Positions 1 through 8,268 of a DNA stretch of 64,000 nt are shown here, in pieces. How positions within the stretch are numbered: position 1 is the stretch's first letter; each line of letters begins with the position of its first letter. The notes under the pieces were generated by a model, which made no database searches, was not told the origin of the DNA, and saw only the letters and a program-made list of their open reading frames with translations. Source of the stretch: Amycolatopsis lurida (GTDB taxonomy: Bacteria > Actinomycetota > Actinomycetes > Mycobacteriales > Pseudonocardiaceae). The position numbers and the translations under genes were made by a program. The stretch covers positions 4,371,501 through 4,435,500 of the forward strand of contig NZ_FNTA01000004.1 of assembly GCF_900105055.1 (NCBI RefSeq). Direction: 5' to 3'.

Positions 1-503
1 CGGACGATATCCGGCCACACGTCGATCCCGGCGTCGCCGAGCATCAGGTTGGCAGGCGGCTTCCCGTCCCACACCGGGGCGAACCGGTCCGCGGCGGCGG
101 CCATCAGGTCGGCGGGCATCGACCGGCCGATCACGTGGGACACCACCGGGATCCCGGCCCGGCGGGCGACGGCGGCCGCGCCGATGTCGCTCATCTCGTA
201 GACGACCAGATCCGGCCGGAGCACGGGGAGCAGCGGTGTCAGGTCGGCGATCGTGGCCCGCGGCAGGATCTCGGCGAAGGTGGTGAGGATGGTCTCCAGC
301 GCGTCGCCCTCGGCCTGGTCGAGGGCTTCCTGGATCGAGATCCCGACCTTGTGCGCGTCGAAACCCAGCGCACGGACCTTGTCCAGGAAGGCGTCGCCGG
401 TCCCGAAGAGCACCTCGTGCCCGGCGCCGCGGGCGGCGAGTGCGAGCGGCATCAACGGGTACAGGTGGCCATAGGCGGGGCGGCACGTGAAGAGGATGCG
501 CAC
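1..503 (-). CDS. Glycosyltransferase, GT1/MGT type (3' part cut by window edge)
   Basis: The visible N-terminal 167 residues begin MRILFTCRPAYGHLYPLMPL, the nucleotide-sugar glycosyltransferase opening with the G-H-x-x-P region seen in macrolide- and flavonoid-type GT1 enzymes. A second Rossmann-like stretch (PDLVVYEMSDIGAAAVARR) follows near residue 95. The C-terminal sugar-nucleotide domain lies outside the window. Start is GTG at 503, preceded by GGGAAG. It begins 13 bases after the stop of the luciferase-like gene on the same strand, so it is probably the last visible gene of that operon. The acceptor is unknown; such enzymes glycosylate secondary metabolites or xenobiotics. Confidence 0.8.
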   Translation of the reverse strand, partial: MRILFTCRPAYGHLYPLMPLALAARGAGHEVLFGTGDAFLDKVRALGFDAHKVGISIQEALDQAEGDALETILTTFAEILPRATIADLTPLLPVLRPDLVVYEMSDIGAAAVARRAGIPVVSHVIGRSMPADLMAAAADRFAPVWDGKPPANLMLGDAGIDVWPDIV

Positions 504-516
504 CTTCCCGAACGTA

Positions 517-1554
517 CTAGCTTTCCCAGACCCGCGAGGGCAGTTCCTTCCGTACGGTCGGGACGACGTCGGCGGCGAACAGCTCCAGGACTTCTCGTGC
601 CTCCCCGGCTTCCAGGCCGTCGACCGACACCGCCTGCACCTCGTGCCCGAAGGACGCGTGGTAGTCGCCGATCTTGTCGATCACCTGCTCCGGGCTCCCC
701 ACCAGCGCGGAACCTCCTGTGATCTTGTCCTCCAAAGTGGTGAACTCGGACTTGTTGTGCTGATACGCCGGCGTCTTCATCAGCGCCTCGAAGTACGGCC
801 GGTAGCCGTCCTGTGCCTCCTGCGAGGTCTTGGCGACGTAGAGCCCGCCCGCGCCCGAACCGACGAGCGCGTCCGCCGGATCGTGGCCGTGGTCCGCCCA
901 CCGACGGCGGTAGTGGTCGATCAGGTCGGCGTACTTCTTCTTGGGATGGAAGCCGTTCGCGGTGAACAGCGGGTCGCCGAACTTCGCCGCCAGCTCGGTC
1001 GACTCGGTGCTCGACGCGCTCCCATGCCAGATCCGTGGCCGTGTGTGGAACGGACGCGGTTGCGTCGTGACGTCGGTCAGCGGCGTGCGGAACTCGCCGT
1101 CCCACGTCACGCCCTCCTCCAGGAACAGCCTGCGCAGCAGGGCGAACTTCTCCGCCTGGTACTCCCACTGCCGGTCCTCTTCAAGGCCGAACAGCGGGAA
1201 GTGCCGGGGGTCGTTGCCCTTCCCGATCATGAGCTCCAGCCGCCCGCCGGAAAGCTGGTCGAGCGTCGCGTAGTCCTCGGCGACGCGGACCGGGTCCAGC
1301 ACGCTGATCACGGTCAGCGTGGTCAGCAGCCGGACGCGCCGGGTGCGTTCGGCCACCGCGGCCAGGATCACCGGCGGCGCCGAGGAGAGGAACGGCTCGC
1401 CGTGCCGTTCGCCGACGCCGTACGCGTCGAAGCCCAGTTCTTCGGCGAAGATCGCTTCGTCGACGACTCGGCGCAGGCGTTCGTGCTGGGTCGGTGTCAC
1501 CCCGGTCACCGGGTCGGGGTGGTTGGCGACGAGCGAGAAGAGCGCGAATTTCAT
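517..1554 (-). CDS. LLM-class flavin-dependent monooxygenase
   Basis: 345 residues, the normal length of a bacterial luciferase-like TIM-barrel protein. It starts MKFALFSLVANHPDPVTG and carries typical elements such as LGFDAYGVGERHGEPF, TTLTVISVLDPVRVAEDYATLD and SGGRLELMIGKGND. FMN or F420 would bind in the barrel; the substrate cannot be read. The ATG overlaps the stop of the upstream ABC ATPase gene by four bases. Luciferase-like enzymes of this kind are often encoded with peptide/nickel-type importers, so it may oxidise the imported ligand (inference). Confidence 0.85.
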   Translation of the reverse strand: MKFALFSLVANHPDPVTGVTPTQHERLRRVVDEAIFAEELGFDAYGVGERHGEPFLSSAPPVILAAVAERTRRVRLLTTLTVISVLDPVRVAEDYATLDQLSGGRLELMIGKGNDPRHFPLFGLEEDRQWEYQAEKFALLRRLFLEEGVTWDGEFRTPLTDVTTQPRPFHTRPRIWHGSASSTESTELAAKFGDPLFTANGFHPKKKYADLIDHYRRRWADHGHDPADALVGSGAGGLYVAKTSQEAQDGYRPYFEALMKTPAYQHNKSEFTTLEDKITGGSALVGSPEQVIDKIGDYHASFGHEVQAVSVDGLEAGEAREVLELFAADVVPTVRKELPSRVWES

Positions 1555-3128
1555 CGGGCCTCCAACGGTTTCCGGCCGGGAATGGCGGCGAGCAGCTCCC
1601 GGGTGTAGTCCGCGCGCGGCCGTTCGAGGACGTCCTGAGCGGGACCGAGTTCGACGAGTTCGCCGCCACGCAGCACGCCGACGGTGTCCGCGATCTGCCG
1701 GACCACGGCGAGATCGTGCGAGATGAACAGGTAGGTCAGGCCGAGTTCGTCCTGAAGGTCGGCGAGCAGCCGGAGGATCTGCGCCTGCACCGAGACGTCC
1801 AGCGCGGACACGGGTTCGTCGGCGACGATCAGTTCCGGGCGCAGCGCGAGCGCCCGCGCGATGGCCGCTCGTTGCCGTTGCCCGCCGGACAGTTCGGCGG
1901 GTTTGCGCTTCAGCACCGACGACGGCAGCGCGACCTGGTCGACGAGCTCCGCCGCCCGCGCCCGGCGCTCCGCCTTGGTGCCGGCGCCGAAGGCCCGCAG
2001 CGGCTCGGAGATGACGTCCTCGATGCTGAACTTCGGATTCAGCGACGCATACGGATTCTGGTACACCAGCTGGAACCGGCGCCGCAGCCGTCGCAGTTCT
2101 TCACCGCGCAGCGAGGTGATGTCCTCGCCGTCGAACTCGACGACGCCCTCGGTCGGCGTCTCCAGCCGCAGGATCATCCGCGCCGTGGTCGACTTGCCCG
2201 AACCCGACTCGCCGACCAGCGCGAGCGTCCGGCCGCGGGCGATGTCGAACGAAACGCCGTCCACGGCGCGGACGGTCCCGAAGGTCTTGCCGAGGTCGCT
2301 GACCGAGACCAGGAAGTCGGACGACGGTGGCTTCGGCTCCCGCAACGGGGTGTCGGACAGGCTCGGCGCCGCGGCGAGCAGATCTCGCGTGTACTTCCGG
2401 GTGGGCGCCGCCAGTATCTCGCCGGTCGTGCCTTCCTCGACCACTTCGCCCTGGGACAGCACCACGATCCGCGACGCCCGGTCGGACGCGACGCCGAGGT
2501 CGTGGGTGATCAGCAGGATGGCGGTGCCCGCGTCGGCCGCGAGTTCTTCGAGGTGGTCGAGGATCTGCCGTTGCACGGTGACGTCGAGCGCGCTCGTCGG
2601 CTCGTCGGCGATGATGAGTTTCGGCCGTCCGGCCAGCGCGGCGGCGATCAGCGCGCGCTGACGGAGCCCGCCGGACAGCTCGTGCGGATACTGGCGTGCC
2701 CGCGCTTCCGGGTCGGCGATCCCGGCCTTGCGCAGCAGTTCCACCGCCTCGGCGCCCGCGGTGCGCTTGTCCGCCAGGCCGTGGATCAGCAGCACTTCCG
2801 CGACCTGGTCACCGATCCGGTGCACGGGGTTGAGCGACACCGTCGGATCCTGGGGGACCAGCGCGATCTCACGGCCGCGTACCGAACGCCAGGCGCGGTC
2901 GGAGAGTTTTGTGAGGTCACGGCCGTCGAAGGTGATCTCACCGCGGTCGATCCGCCCGCCACGCGGCAGCAGCCCGATCGCCGCGTGCGCCGTCGTGCTC
3001 TTGCCGGAGCCGGACTCGCCGACCACGGCGACTATCTGTCCTTTGTGGATGGAGAGGTCGACGCCGTCCACGGCGGGCACGGATTTGTAGGAAACCGCGA
3101 GATCGCGGATGGTCAGCAGTTCGCTCAC
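1551..3128 (-). CDS. Oligopeptide ABC transporter ATP-binding protein, fused DppD-DppF type
   Basis: 525 residues with two complete ABC ATPase domains in one chain. Domain 1 has Walker A GESGSGKST at 37-45, signature LSGGLRQR and Walker B LIIADEPTSALD. Domain 2 has Walker A GESGSGKST near 305, signature LSGGQRQR and Walker B LIVADEPVSALD. It powers the adjoining permease pair at the inner face of the membrane. The GTG start at 3128 gives VSELLTIRDLAVSY and overlaps the DppC stop. The open frame extends upstream to 3407 but that part lies inside the permease gene and is rejected. Confidence 0.93.
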   Translation of the reverse strand: MSELLTIRDLAVSYKSVPAVDGVDLSIHKGQIVAVVGESGSGKSTTAHAAIGLLPRGGRIDRGEITFDGRDLTKLSDRAWRSVRGREIALVPQDPTVSLNPVHRIGDQVAEVLLIHGLADKRTAGAEAVELLRKAGIADPEARARQYPHELSGGLRQRALIAAALAGRPKLIIADEPTSALDVTVQRQILDHLEELAADAGTAILLITHDLGVASDRASRIVVLSQGEVVEEGTTGEILAAPTRKYTRDLLAAAPSLSDTPLREPKPPSSDFLVSVSDLGKTFGTVRAVDGVSFDIARGRTLALVGESGSGKSTTARMILRLETPTEGVVEFDGEDITSLRGEELRRLRRRFQLVYQNPYASLNPKFSIEDVISEPLRAFGAGTKAERRARAAELVDQVALPSSVLKRKPAELSGGQRQRAAIARALALRPELIVADEPVSALDVSVQAQILRLLADLQDELGLTYLFISHDLAVVRQIADTVGVLRGGELVELGPAQDVLERPRADYTRELLAAIPGRKPLEAR

Positions 3129-3940
3129 CGCACGTCTCCTTCGATCGCTCTGGACAGCCGGTTCGCGGACAGCACCACGGCCGCGACGGTGAGCCCGGGG
3201 AAGGTCGTCATCCACCAGGCGGTGGCGAGGAAGCCTCGGCCGCCCGCCACCAGCGAGCCCCACTCCGGGGTCGGCGGGGTGGCGCCGTAGCCGAGGAAGC
3301 TCAGCGCGCTCACCTCCAGCACCGCCGTGCCGAACGTGAGGGTCGCGAGCGCGAGCACCGGGCCGAGCGCGTTGGGCAGCACATGCCGTCCGAGCACCCC
3401 GGTCCACCGCACGCCTCCAGCATGGGCGGCCTCGACGAACACGCCACTACGGACACGCAGCACCTCGGCGCGCATCAGCCGGGCGAACTGCGCGAGATTC
3501 GCGACCCCGACCGCGATCGCGACGTTGGTCGTGCCGAAGCCGAGCGCGGTGACCAGCGCCAGCGACAGCAGGATCGACGGGATCGCCAGCAGGACGTCGA
3601 CGCAGCGCATGATCACCGAATCGAGCGCGCCGCCCCGGAATCCGGCGAGCAGGCCGAGCGCGGAACCGGCGACGAGCGCGACGACGACGGCGATCACGGT
3701 CGCTTGCAACGAAAGCGCGGCACCGTGCACCACCCGCGCGAAGATGTCGCGCCCGGTTTCGTCGGTGCCGAAGAGATGGCCGAGGGACGGCCCCTGCATC
3801 TTCTCGGCGGGGATGCCGGCGAGCGGGTCCTGTCCGGTGAAGAGGCCGGGGGCGACCGCCGCGAGCAGGGCGAACGCCAGGACGGCGATCGCGAGGATCA
3901 GGCCCGGCTTGCGCCGGGTGCGCACGAGAACGTCAGGCAT
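3125..3940 (-). CDS. Peptide-type ABC transporter permease, DppC family
   Basis: 271 residues. It has an N-terminal membrane helix after MPDVLVRTRRKPG, a periplasmic segment typical of the OppC/DppC family (SLGHLFGTDETGRDIFARVV), then five further hydrophobic segments. The cytoplasmic coupling loop EAAHAGGVRWTGVLGRHVLP matches the EAA motif that contacts the ATPase. It overlaps the DppB gene upstream by eight bases and the ATPase gene downstream by four, so translation is probably coupled. It forms the channel with the protein encoded at 3933-4883. Confidence 0.92.
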   Translation of the reverse strand: MPDVLVRTRRKPGLILAIAVLAFALLAAVAPGLFTGQDPLAGIPAEKMQGPSLGHLFGTDETGRDIFARVVHGAALSLQATVIAVVVALVAGSALGLLAGFRGGALDSVIMRCVDVLLAIPSILLSLALVTALGFGTTNVAIAVGVANLAQFARLMRAEVLRVRSGVFVEAAHAGGVRWTGVLGRHVLPNALGPVLALATLTFGTAVLEVSALSFLGYGATPPTPEWGSLVAGGRGFLATAWWMTTFPGLTVAAVVLSANRLSRAIEGDVR

Positions 3941-4883
3941 CGGCGGTCTCCCGGTGTCGGATCCGCGGGTCCAGCAGGGGATAGACGAGGTCGACGAGCA
4001 GGTTGATCACGACGAACACCAGCGCGGCGAGCACGATCACGGCCTGCACCACCGGGATGTCCTGCGCGGTGACCGCCGACGACGTCACGCGGCCGAGGCC
4101 GTCACGGGAGAACACCGTCTCGGTGATCACCGAACCCGCGATCAGGTTTCCCGCGACCACTCCCGCGATGGTCAGTGTCGGTACCGCCGCGTTACGCAGG
4201 AGATGTCCGAAGTGGACTCTTGATCGGCTCGCCCCCTTCGCCAGCGCGATCTCGGCGTAGGGCTCCCCGAGCTGCGTGCGGAGGCTCTTCGCCAGCACCT
4301 GCCCGATGATCGCACCGGTCGGGATGGCGAGCGTGATCGCGGGCAGGATCAGCGACTCGAAACCGTTCGAACCCAGCGCGGGCAGCAGCTTGAGCTGGAA
4401 GGAGAAGAACTGGATGAGCAGCAGCCCGACCCAGAACGGCGGCAGCGAGATCCCCAGCGGCGGCAGCGCGAGCAGGAGGTCGCCCAGCCAGCGATGCCGG
4501 GTGAGAGTGCCGGCGATCGCTATGCCGCCGCCGAACAGGATCGCGAGAACCAGGGCGAAGCCGGTCACCGCGAGCGTCGGTGGCAGCGCCGAGACGACCA
4601 TGTTCGTGGCGTCGTCCCCGGTGGCGATCGAGCGTCCGAAGTCGCCCTGCGCCGCCGCGACCAGCCGCTTTCCGTACTGCAGCGGCAACGGGTCGTCGAG
4701 GCCATACTCCGCCTTCGCGGCGGCCAGTTGTTCCGGCGTGACCGAAAGACCGGCCTCGCCTCCGCCGAGCTTCGCGCTGACCGCGTCACCCGGCAGGAGG
4801 TAGAGGATCACGAAAGAGAGGGTGAACGCCGCCCACAGGACGAAAACCGCCTGGAGGACTCGCCGGAGCAGGTACCGCCTCAC
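3933..4883 (-). CDS. Peptide-type ABC transporter permease, DppB family
   Basis: 316 residues starting MRRYLLRRVLQAVFVLWAAF, the standard OppB/DppB opening with a first membrane helix. A long periplasmic loop with EYGLDDPLPLQYGKRL follows, then five more helices. The coupling loop EIALAKGASRSRVHFGHLLR is the EAA motif. It overlaps the binding-protein gene at ATGA (4880-4883). It pairs with DppC to move peptides or similar small ligands inward. Length and topology are normal for the family. Confidence 0.92.
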   Translation of the reverse strand: MRRYLLRRVLQAVFVLWAAFTLSFVILYLLPGDAVSAKLGGGEAGLSVTPEQLAAAKAEYGLDDPLPLQYGKRLVAAAQGDFGRSIATGDDATNMVVSALPPTLAVTGFALVLAILFGGGIAIAGTLTRHRWLGDLLLALPPLGISLPPFWVGLLLIQFFSFQLKLLPALGSNGFESLILPAITLAIPTGAIIGQVLAKSLRTQLGEPYAEIALAKGASRSRVHFGHLLRNAAVPTLTIAGVVAGNLIAGSVITETVFSRDGLGRVTSSAVTAQDIPVVQAVIVLAALVFVVINLLVDLVYPLLDPRIRHRETADA

Positions 4884-6487
4884 GAGCCGGACACCCAGGC
4901 GTCGAACAGCTGGAGCCGGGACGACGCCTCGAACCCGATACCGTGCGCGTTAGGCCCGTGCGCCAGCACCTGGGTCAGCTCGAACACCGGCGCCGAGTAG
5001 CCGTGTTCGATGATCGCGCGCTGCGCCTCCTCGGCAGCGGGCTTGCGCTTCACCGGGTCCACAGTGGACGACTGCGCGTCGAGCGGCGCGTCGACGGGAT
5101 TGTCCGCGGGCAGTTTGCTGCGGTTGTTCGCCTTGGTGGAGAACAGGTTGCGCAGGATGTCCGGATCCGCGCGGGTCGTGTTGTACCAGAGGTACTCGTA
5201 GTTCCCGCTCTGCGTGATCTGCACGCTCTCGGCCGTCGTGCGCTGCTCGATCCGGAGATCGAAGCCGATCTTGCGCAACTGCTGCTGCACGAGTTCGAGC
5301 ACGCTCTTGTTCTGGTTGAACACCAGGGAGAAGACGACCTTCGCGGTCAGCCGTTGCCCGTTCTTGGTGCGGATACCGTCGGGACCGGGCAGCCAGCCCG
5401 CGCTTTCCAGCAGCGCCGTCGCGCCCGCCGGATCGTAGGCGAGCAGCGGTGACAGATCGGCGTGGAACGGCGTCGCCGAGCCGAGAATGCTGGTGGCGGG
5501 CTTGTAGTTCGGGGTCAGCACGGTGTTCGTGACCTCGGGCCGGTTGATGCCCTTGACCACCGCCTGGCGGACCTTCTCGTCCGTGAGTACGCCCTTGGTG
5601 ACGTTGGCGTGCAGGTTGAACACGACGCCGGGATTCGGCCGGGTGGGCTCGGTGAAGCCGTTGCCGGTGAACTGCGGCTCGTCGACCGGCTGGACGTCGG
5701 TGATGGCGTCGAGCTGCGCGGACGCGAGACTTCCGGTGCGCACGCCGGGTTCCGGCACGATCTTGTAGGCGATCTTGTCGAGATACGCCTCGCCCTGGTG
5801 CTTGAACAGCGACGAACCCCAGTGGTAGCCCTTGCGTTTGGCGAGGACGATCTCCTGGTTCTGTTTCAGGCTCTCGAAAACGAACGGCCCGGAGCCGATC
5901 AGGCCATCGCCCTGGCAACGCTGGTCGGCGGTCTTCTGGTATGCGGCGGGCGCGAGGACGCCGAGCGACATCGTCGAGCTGGCCTGCAGGAACTGGGCGC
6001 TGGGAACGGAGAACTCGATCTTGACCGTCTTCGGATCGACGACCGTCGTTCCCTTGTACACGGCCAGATAGCCCGAGCCGAGCTGTGATTTCGGGCCGAG
6101 CGCCTTGATCGCGTCGAAGCTCGTCTTGACCGCGGCCGCGTCGACGGGGCTGCCGTCGGAGAAGGTCGCGCCGTCGCGCAGGTGGAAGGTGAACGCGGTC
6201 GAATCCGCGTTGCCCTCCCATTTTTCCGCCAGCCACGGCTTGATCTCGCCCGTGGCCGGATCCTGATCGGTCAGCGAATCGACCAGCTGGCGGCCGACGT
6301 TGAGCGAAGCGTTGGTGCCGACCTGTTGCGGGTCGACGCAGTCCGGGCTCGACGAGATCCCGAGGCGCAGCGTGCCACCGGGTTTGGGCGGCCCGGCGTC
6401 CGCGCCCGTCGAGCCGCCCGCGGACGAGCAGGCGGTGACGACAAGTGCGGTGAGGGCGAGCAAGGACGTGGTGGCGGTACGGGACAC
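4880..6487 (-). CDS. Peptide/nickel-type ABC transporter substrate-binding lipoprotein
   Basis: 535 residues. A lipoprotein signal peptide ends in a lipobox with Cys20 (LVVTAC), followed by a Ser/Gly tether. The mature part is an SBP family 5 (DppA/OppA-like) protein with WLAEKWEGNADSTAFTFHLR and DGATFSDGSPVDAAAVKTSF, the family's typical N-terminal lobe. It captures the ligand outside the membrane for the permease pair. It is the first gene of a five- to six-gene minus-strand operon, so the operon promoter should lie in 6488-6640. Ligand identity cannot be read from sequence. Confidence 0.92.
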   Translation of the reverse strand: MSRTATTSLLALTALVVTACSSAGGSTGADAGPPKPGGTLRLGISSSPDCVDPQQVGTNASLNVGRQLVDSLTDQDPATGEIKPWLAEKWEGNADSTAFTFHLRDGATFSDGSPVDAAAVKTSFDAIKALGPKSQLGSGYLAVYKGTTVVDPKTVKIEFSVPSAQFLQASSTMSLGVLAPAAYQKTADQRCQGDGLIGSGPFVFESLKQNQEIVLAKRKGYHWGSSLFKHQGEAYLDKIAYKIVPEPGVRTGSLASAQLDAITDVQPVDEPQFTGNGFTEPTRPNPGVVFNLHANVTKGVLTDEKVRQAVVKGINRPEVTNTVLTPNYKPATSILGSATPFHADLSPLLAYDPAGATALLESAGWLPGPDGIRTKNGQRLTAKVVFSLVFNQNKSVLELVQQQLRKIGFDLRIEQRTTAESVQITQSGNYEYLWYNTTRADPDILRNLFSTKANNRSKLPADNPVDAPLDAQSSTVDPVKRKPAAEEAQRAIIEHGYSAPVFELTQVLAHGPNAHGIGFEASSRLQLFDAWVSGS

Positions 6488-6637
6488 CGGGTGGCCTCCA
6501 GCGGGGGACGGGGGCGCGTCTTCTGCTTGCGCCTACCCGATTCACGCTAATCACGCCCTTGAGGCCCGCCCACATGCTGAGCCCGGCTCCCAGCCCGCGA
6601 AACGTCCCACCTTTCCGCTTGACAGCGCGCATCGCGC

Positions 6638-6684
6638 GTGAAGGCCCCCTTCCCTCGGCTCAGCCGAGGGAAGGGGGCCTTCAC
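6638..6684. terminator. Long perfect palindrome, GAAGGCCCCCTTCC family
   Basis: Two 23-base arms around a single C. It lies between the minus-strand nuclease gene, whose stop is 13 bases away, and the start region of the peptide ABC operon. The same 47-base core recurs exactly at 32162-32218. No T tract follows, so it is a candidate terminator of the hairpin-only kind common in actinomycetes, probably for the nuclease gene. Confidence 0.6.
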
Positions 6685-6696
6685 GGGAAAAGTGGT

Positions 6697-7335
6697 TCAG
6701 CAGCGGTTGAGCATGTCCGTCAGCGCGGTCTTCTCCGCGGACTTGATGCTCAGCTTGTACTTGTATTTCACAGTGGTCCACATCTTCGCGTAGGTGCACC
6801 AGTAGCCGACGGTCGGCGGCTTCCAGGCGTCCGGCGACTTGTCGCCCTTCTCCTGGTTGACGTTGTCGGTGACGGCGATCAGCTGCGGCGCGCTGAGGTC
6901 GTTCGCGAACGCCTGCCGCTGCGCGGTGGTCCACGACGACGCCCCGGTGCGCCACGCGGCGGCCAGCGGAACGACGTGGTCGATGTCCACATCGGACGCC
7001 GCGGTCCACGTGGCGCCGTCGTACGGGCTGAACCAGCTGCCGGAGACGGCGGCGCAACTGCTGTCCTGCTGCACGTTCGTGCCGTCCCGCTTCAGCACGA
7101 CCTCGCGGGTGTTGCAGCTGTTGCCCTGATCGGACCAGTGCGGGAACTTGTCGCGGCTGTACCCGGTCGACGAACCGTCCGGCTTGACGGTCAGCGCGGC
7201 GAGCTGGGTCTTGGCGGTGTCGGCCGACGGGATGCCAGGGGGCGTCGCTTCGGCGACGCCGACCACGCCCGCCGAGACGATGGCCGAGACGGCGAGAACG
7301 GTGAAGGAGCGACGAACAGCAAGCGCAGTTGGCAT
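6697..7335 (-). CDS. Secreted HNH-family nuclease (DUF1524-like)
   Basis: 212 residues. The N-terminus is a Sec-type signal peptide ending near residue 30 (AVSAIVSAGVVGVAEA). The mature protein has the HNH/DUF1524 core: DIDH at 117-120 supplies the metal-binding and general-base residues, and NVNQEKGDKSP at 159-169 supplies the Asn and Lys of the second half. Cysteines at 74, 94, 180 and 212 suggest disulfides, fitting an extracellular protein. It resembles small secreted actinomycete HNH proteins thought to degrade external DNA. It appears to be a single gene, with a palindrome behind it. Confidence 0.82.
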   Translation of the reverse strand: MPTALAVRRSFTVLAVSAIVSAGVVGVAEATPPGIPSADTAKTQLAALTVKPDGSSTGYSRDKFPHWSDQGNSCNTREVVLKRDGTNVQQDSSCAAVSGSWFSPYDGATWTAASDVDIDHVVPLAAAWRTGASSWTTAQRQAFANDLSAPQLIAVTDNVNQEKGDKSPDAWKPPTVGYWCTYAKMWTTVKYKYKLSIKSAEKTALTDMLNRC

Positions 7336-7533
7336 ATTGCTGCCTCCGTGTCAGGTTTGGGGACCTGGTCACCTTGCGGTACGGATATGGCCCACGCAAC
7401 ACCATCGGATGACACTCTGCTGGCTGTTCGTGAACGGAGGGTGTCACGAGCAGGTAGGACAGGGTGGACGCGCCCGAAAAATCTTCGGAAAGTCCAGCTG
7501 AAGGTTCTGGGCCGAACGGGCTAGTCGGTGTCG

Positions 7534-8214
7534 CTAGTCCAGCCCACGGACCAGCCGGAGGTCCTCCGTGTGCCGGTACCAGGTCCACCGGCTCATCGCG
7601 CGTGGATGGGCGACGCCGTCGATGCTCGGCCGGGTCGGGATGCAGCCGAGCTGGAACGCCCGCGCGTAATGCGTCGAAGGCCGTTTGAACAGCGTCCCCT
7701 TGGTCACCCGCACCATCATTCCGGGGCCGCTCGTGTCCGGCTCGACCTCGATCGAGCGCGCGGGCCCGCGCAGCACGGTGTGTTCGTCGCAGTAGGCCAC
7801 CCCGCGGATCATCCCGATCACCCCGCGCCCGACCAGTACCCCGCCGGTGTCGTCGCGGATCAGCGGCACCGGGTCGACCTCGCCACGCAGAGCGAGTGAG
7901 AGGGCACGCAGCGGCTGCGTCGGCAGGCTCCAGATGCGGGCGACGTCGGAGTCCGGCGACGATGGCACGAAACCGAGCGACACGCCCGAGAGCTGTTCTT
8001 TTCGTAACAGCCGCAGCGCGACGGCCGCGAGGTCCGCGTCGGTGCCCGCGACCACCAAGTGATCGTGTTCCCCCAGCAAGGGGTCGATATCCGCCTTGCC
8101 GGGGCGGCTCGGGACGTGCACCATTTCGACGTCGTCGATCTCCGGGAGTGTGGGCTCGCCCTCGGGACAGACCACCACTATTCCGCGCACCCGAAGGCCC
8201 TCCGTTACGCTCAT
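7534..8214 (-). CDS. Degenerate diacylglycerol kinase/NAD kinase-fold protein
   Basis: 226 residues, start ATG at 8214 (MSVTEGLRVRGIVVV), divergent from purA with 54 bases between the starts. The layout resembles the diacylglycerol kinase catalytic domain, but key motifs are altered: where a GGDGT loop is expected there is VAGTDADLAAVALRLLRK, and where GTGNDFAR is expected there is SSPDSDVARIWSLP. Catalysis is therefore doubtful. A later conserved-looking block is RGPARSIEVEPDTSG. The family assignment comes from motif order only. It could equally be called a conserved hypothetical protein. No membrane segment is seen. Confidence 0.6.
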   Translation of the reverse strand: MSVTEGLRVRGIVVVCPEGEPTLPEIDDVEMVHVPSRPGKADIDPLLGEHDHLVVAGTDADLAAVALRLLRKEQLSGVSLGFVPSSPDSDVARIWSLPTQPLRALSLALRGEVDPVPLIRDDTGGVLVGRGVIGMIRGVAYCDEHTVLRGPARSIEVEPDTSGPGMMVRVTKGTLFKRPSTHYARAFQLGCIPTRPSIDGVAHPRAMSRWTWYRHTEDLRLVRGLD

Positions 8215-8268
8215 GCACCGGCATTTACCAGCGCCAAACCACAAGTCGCCGAACACCTGGAGTGTCAC

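Noticed and set aside
6638..6684. Transposon ends or insertion sequence
   Set aside because: Palindromes lack an internal gene or target duplications; they sit directly behind stop codons.
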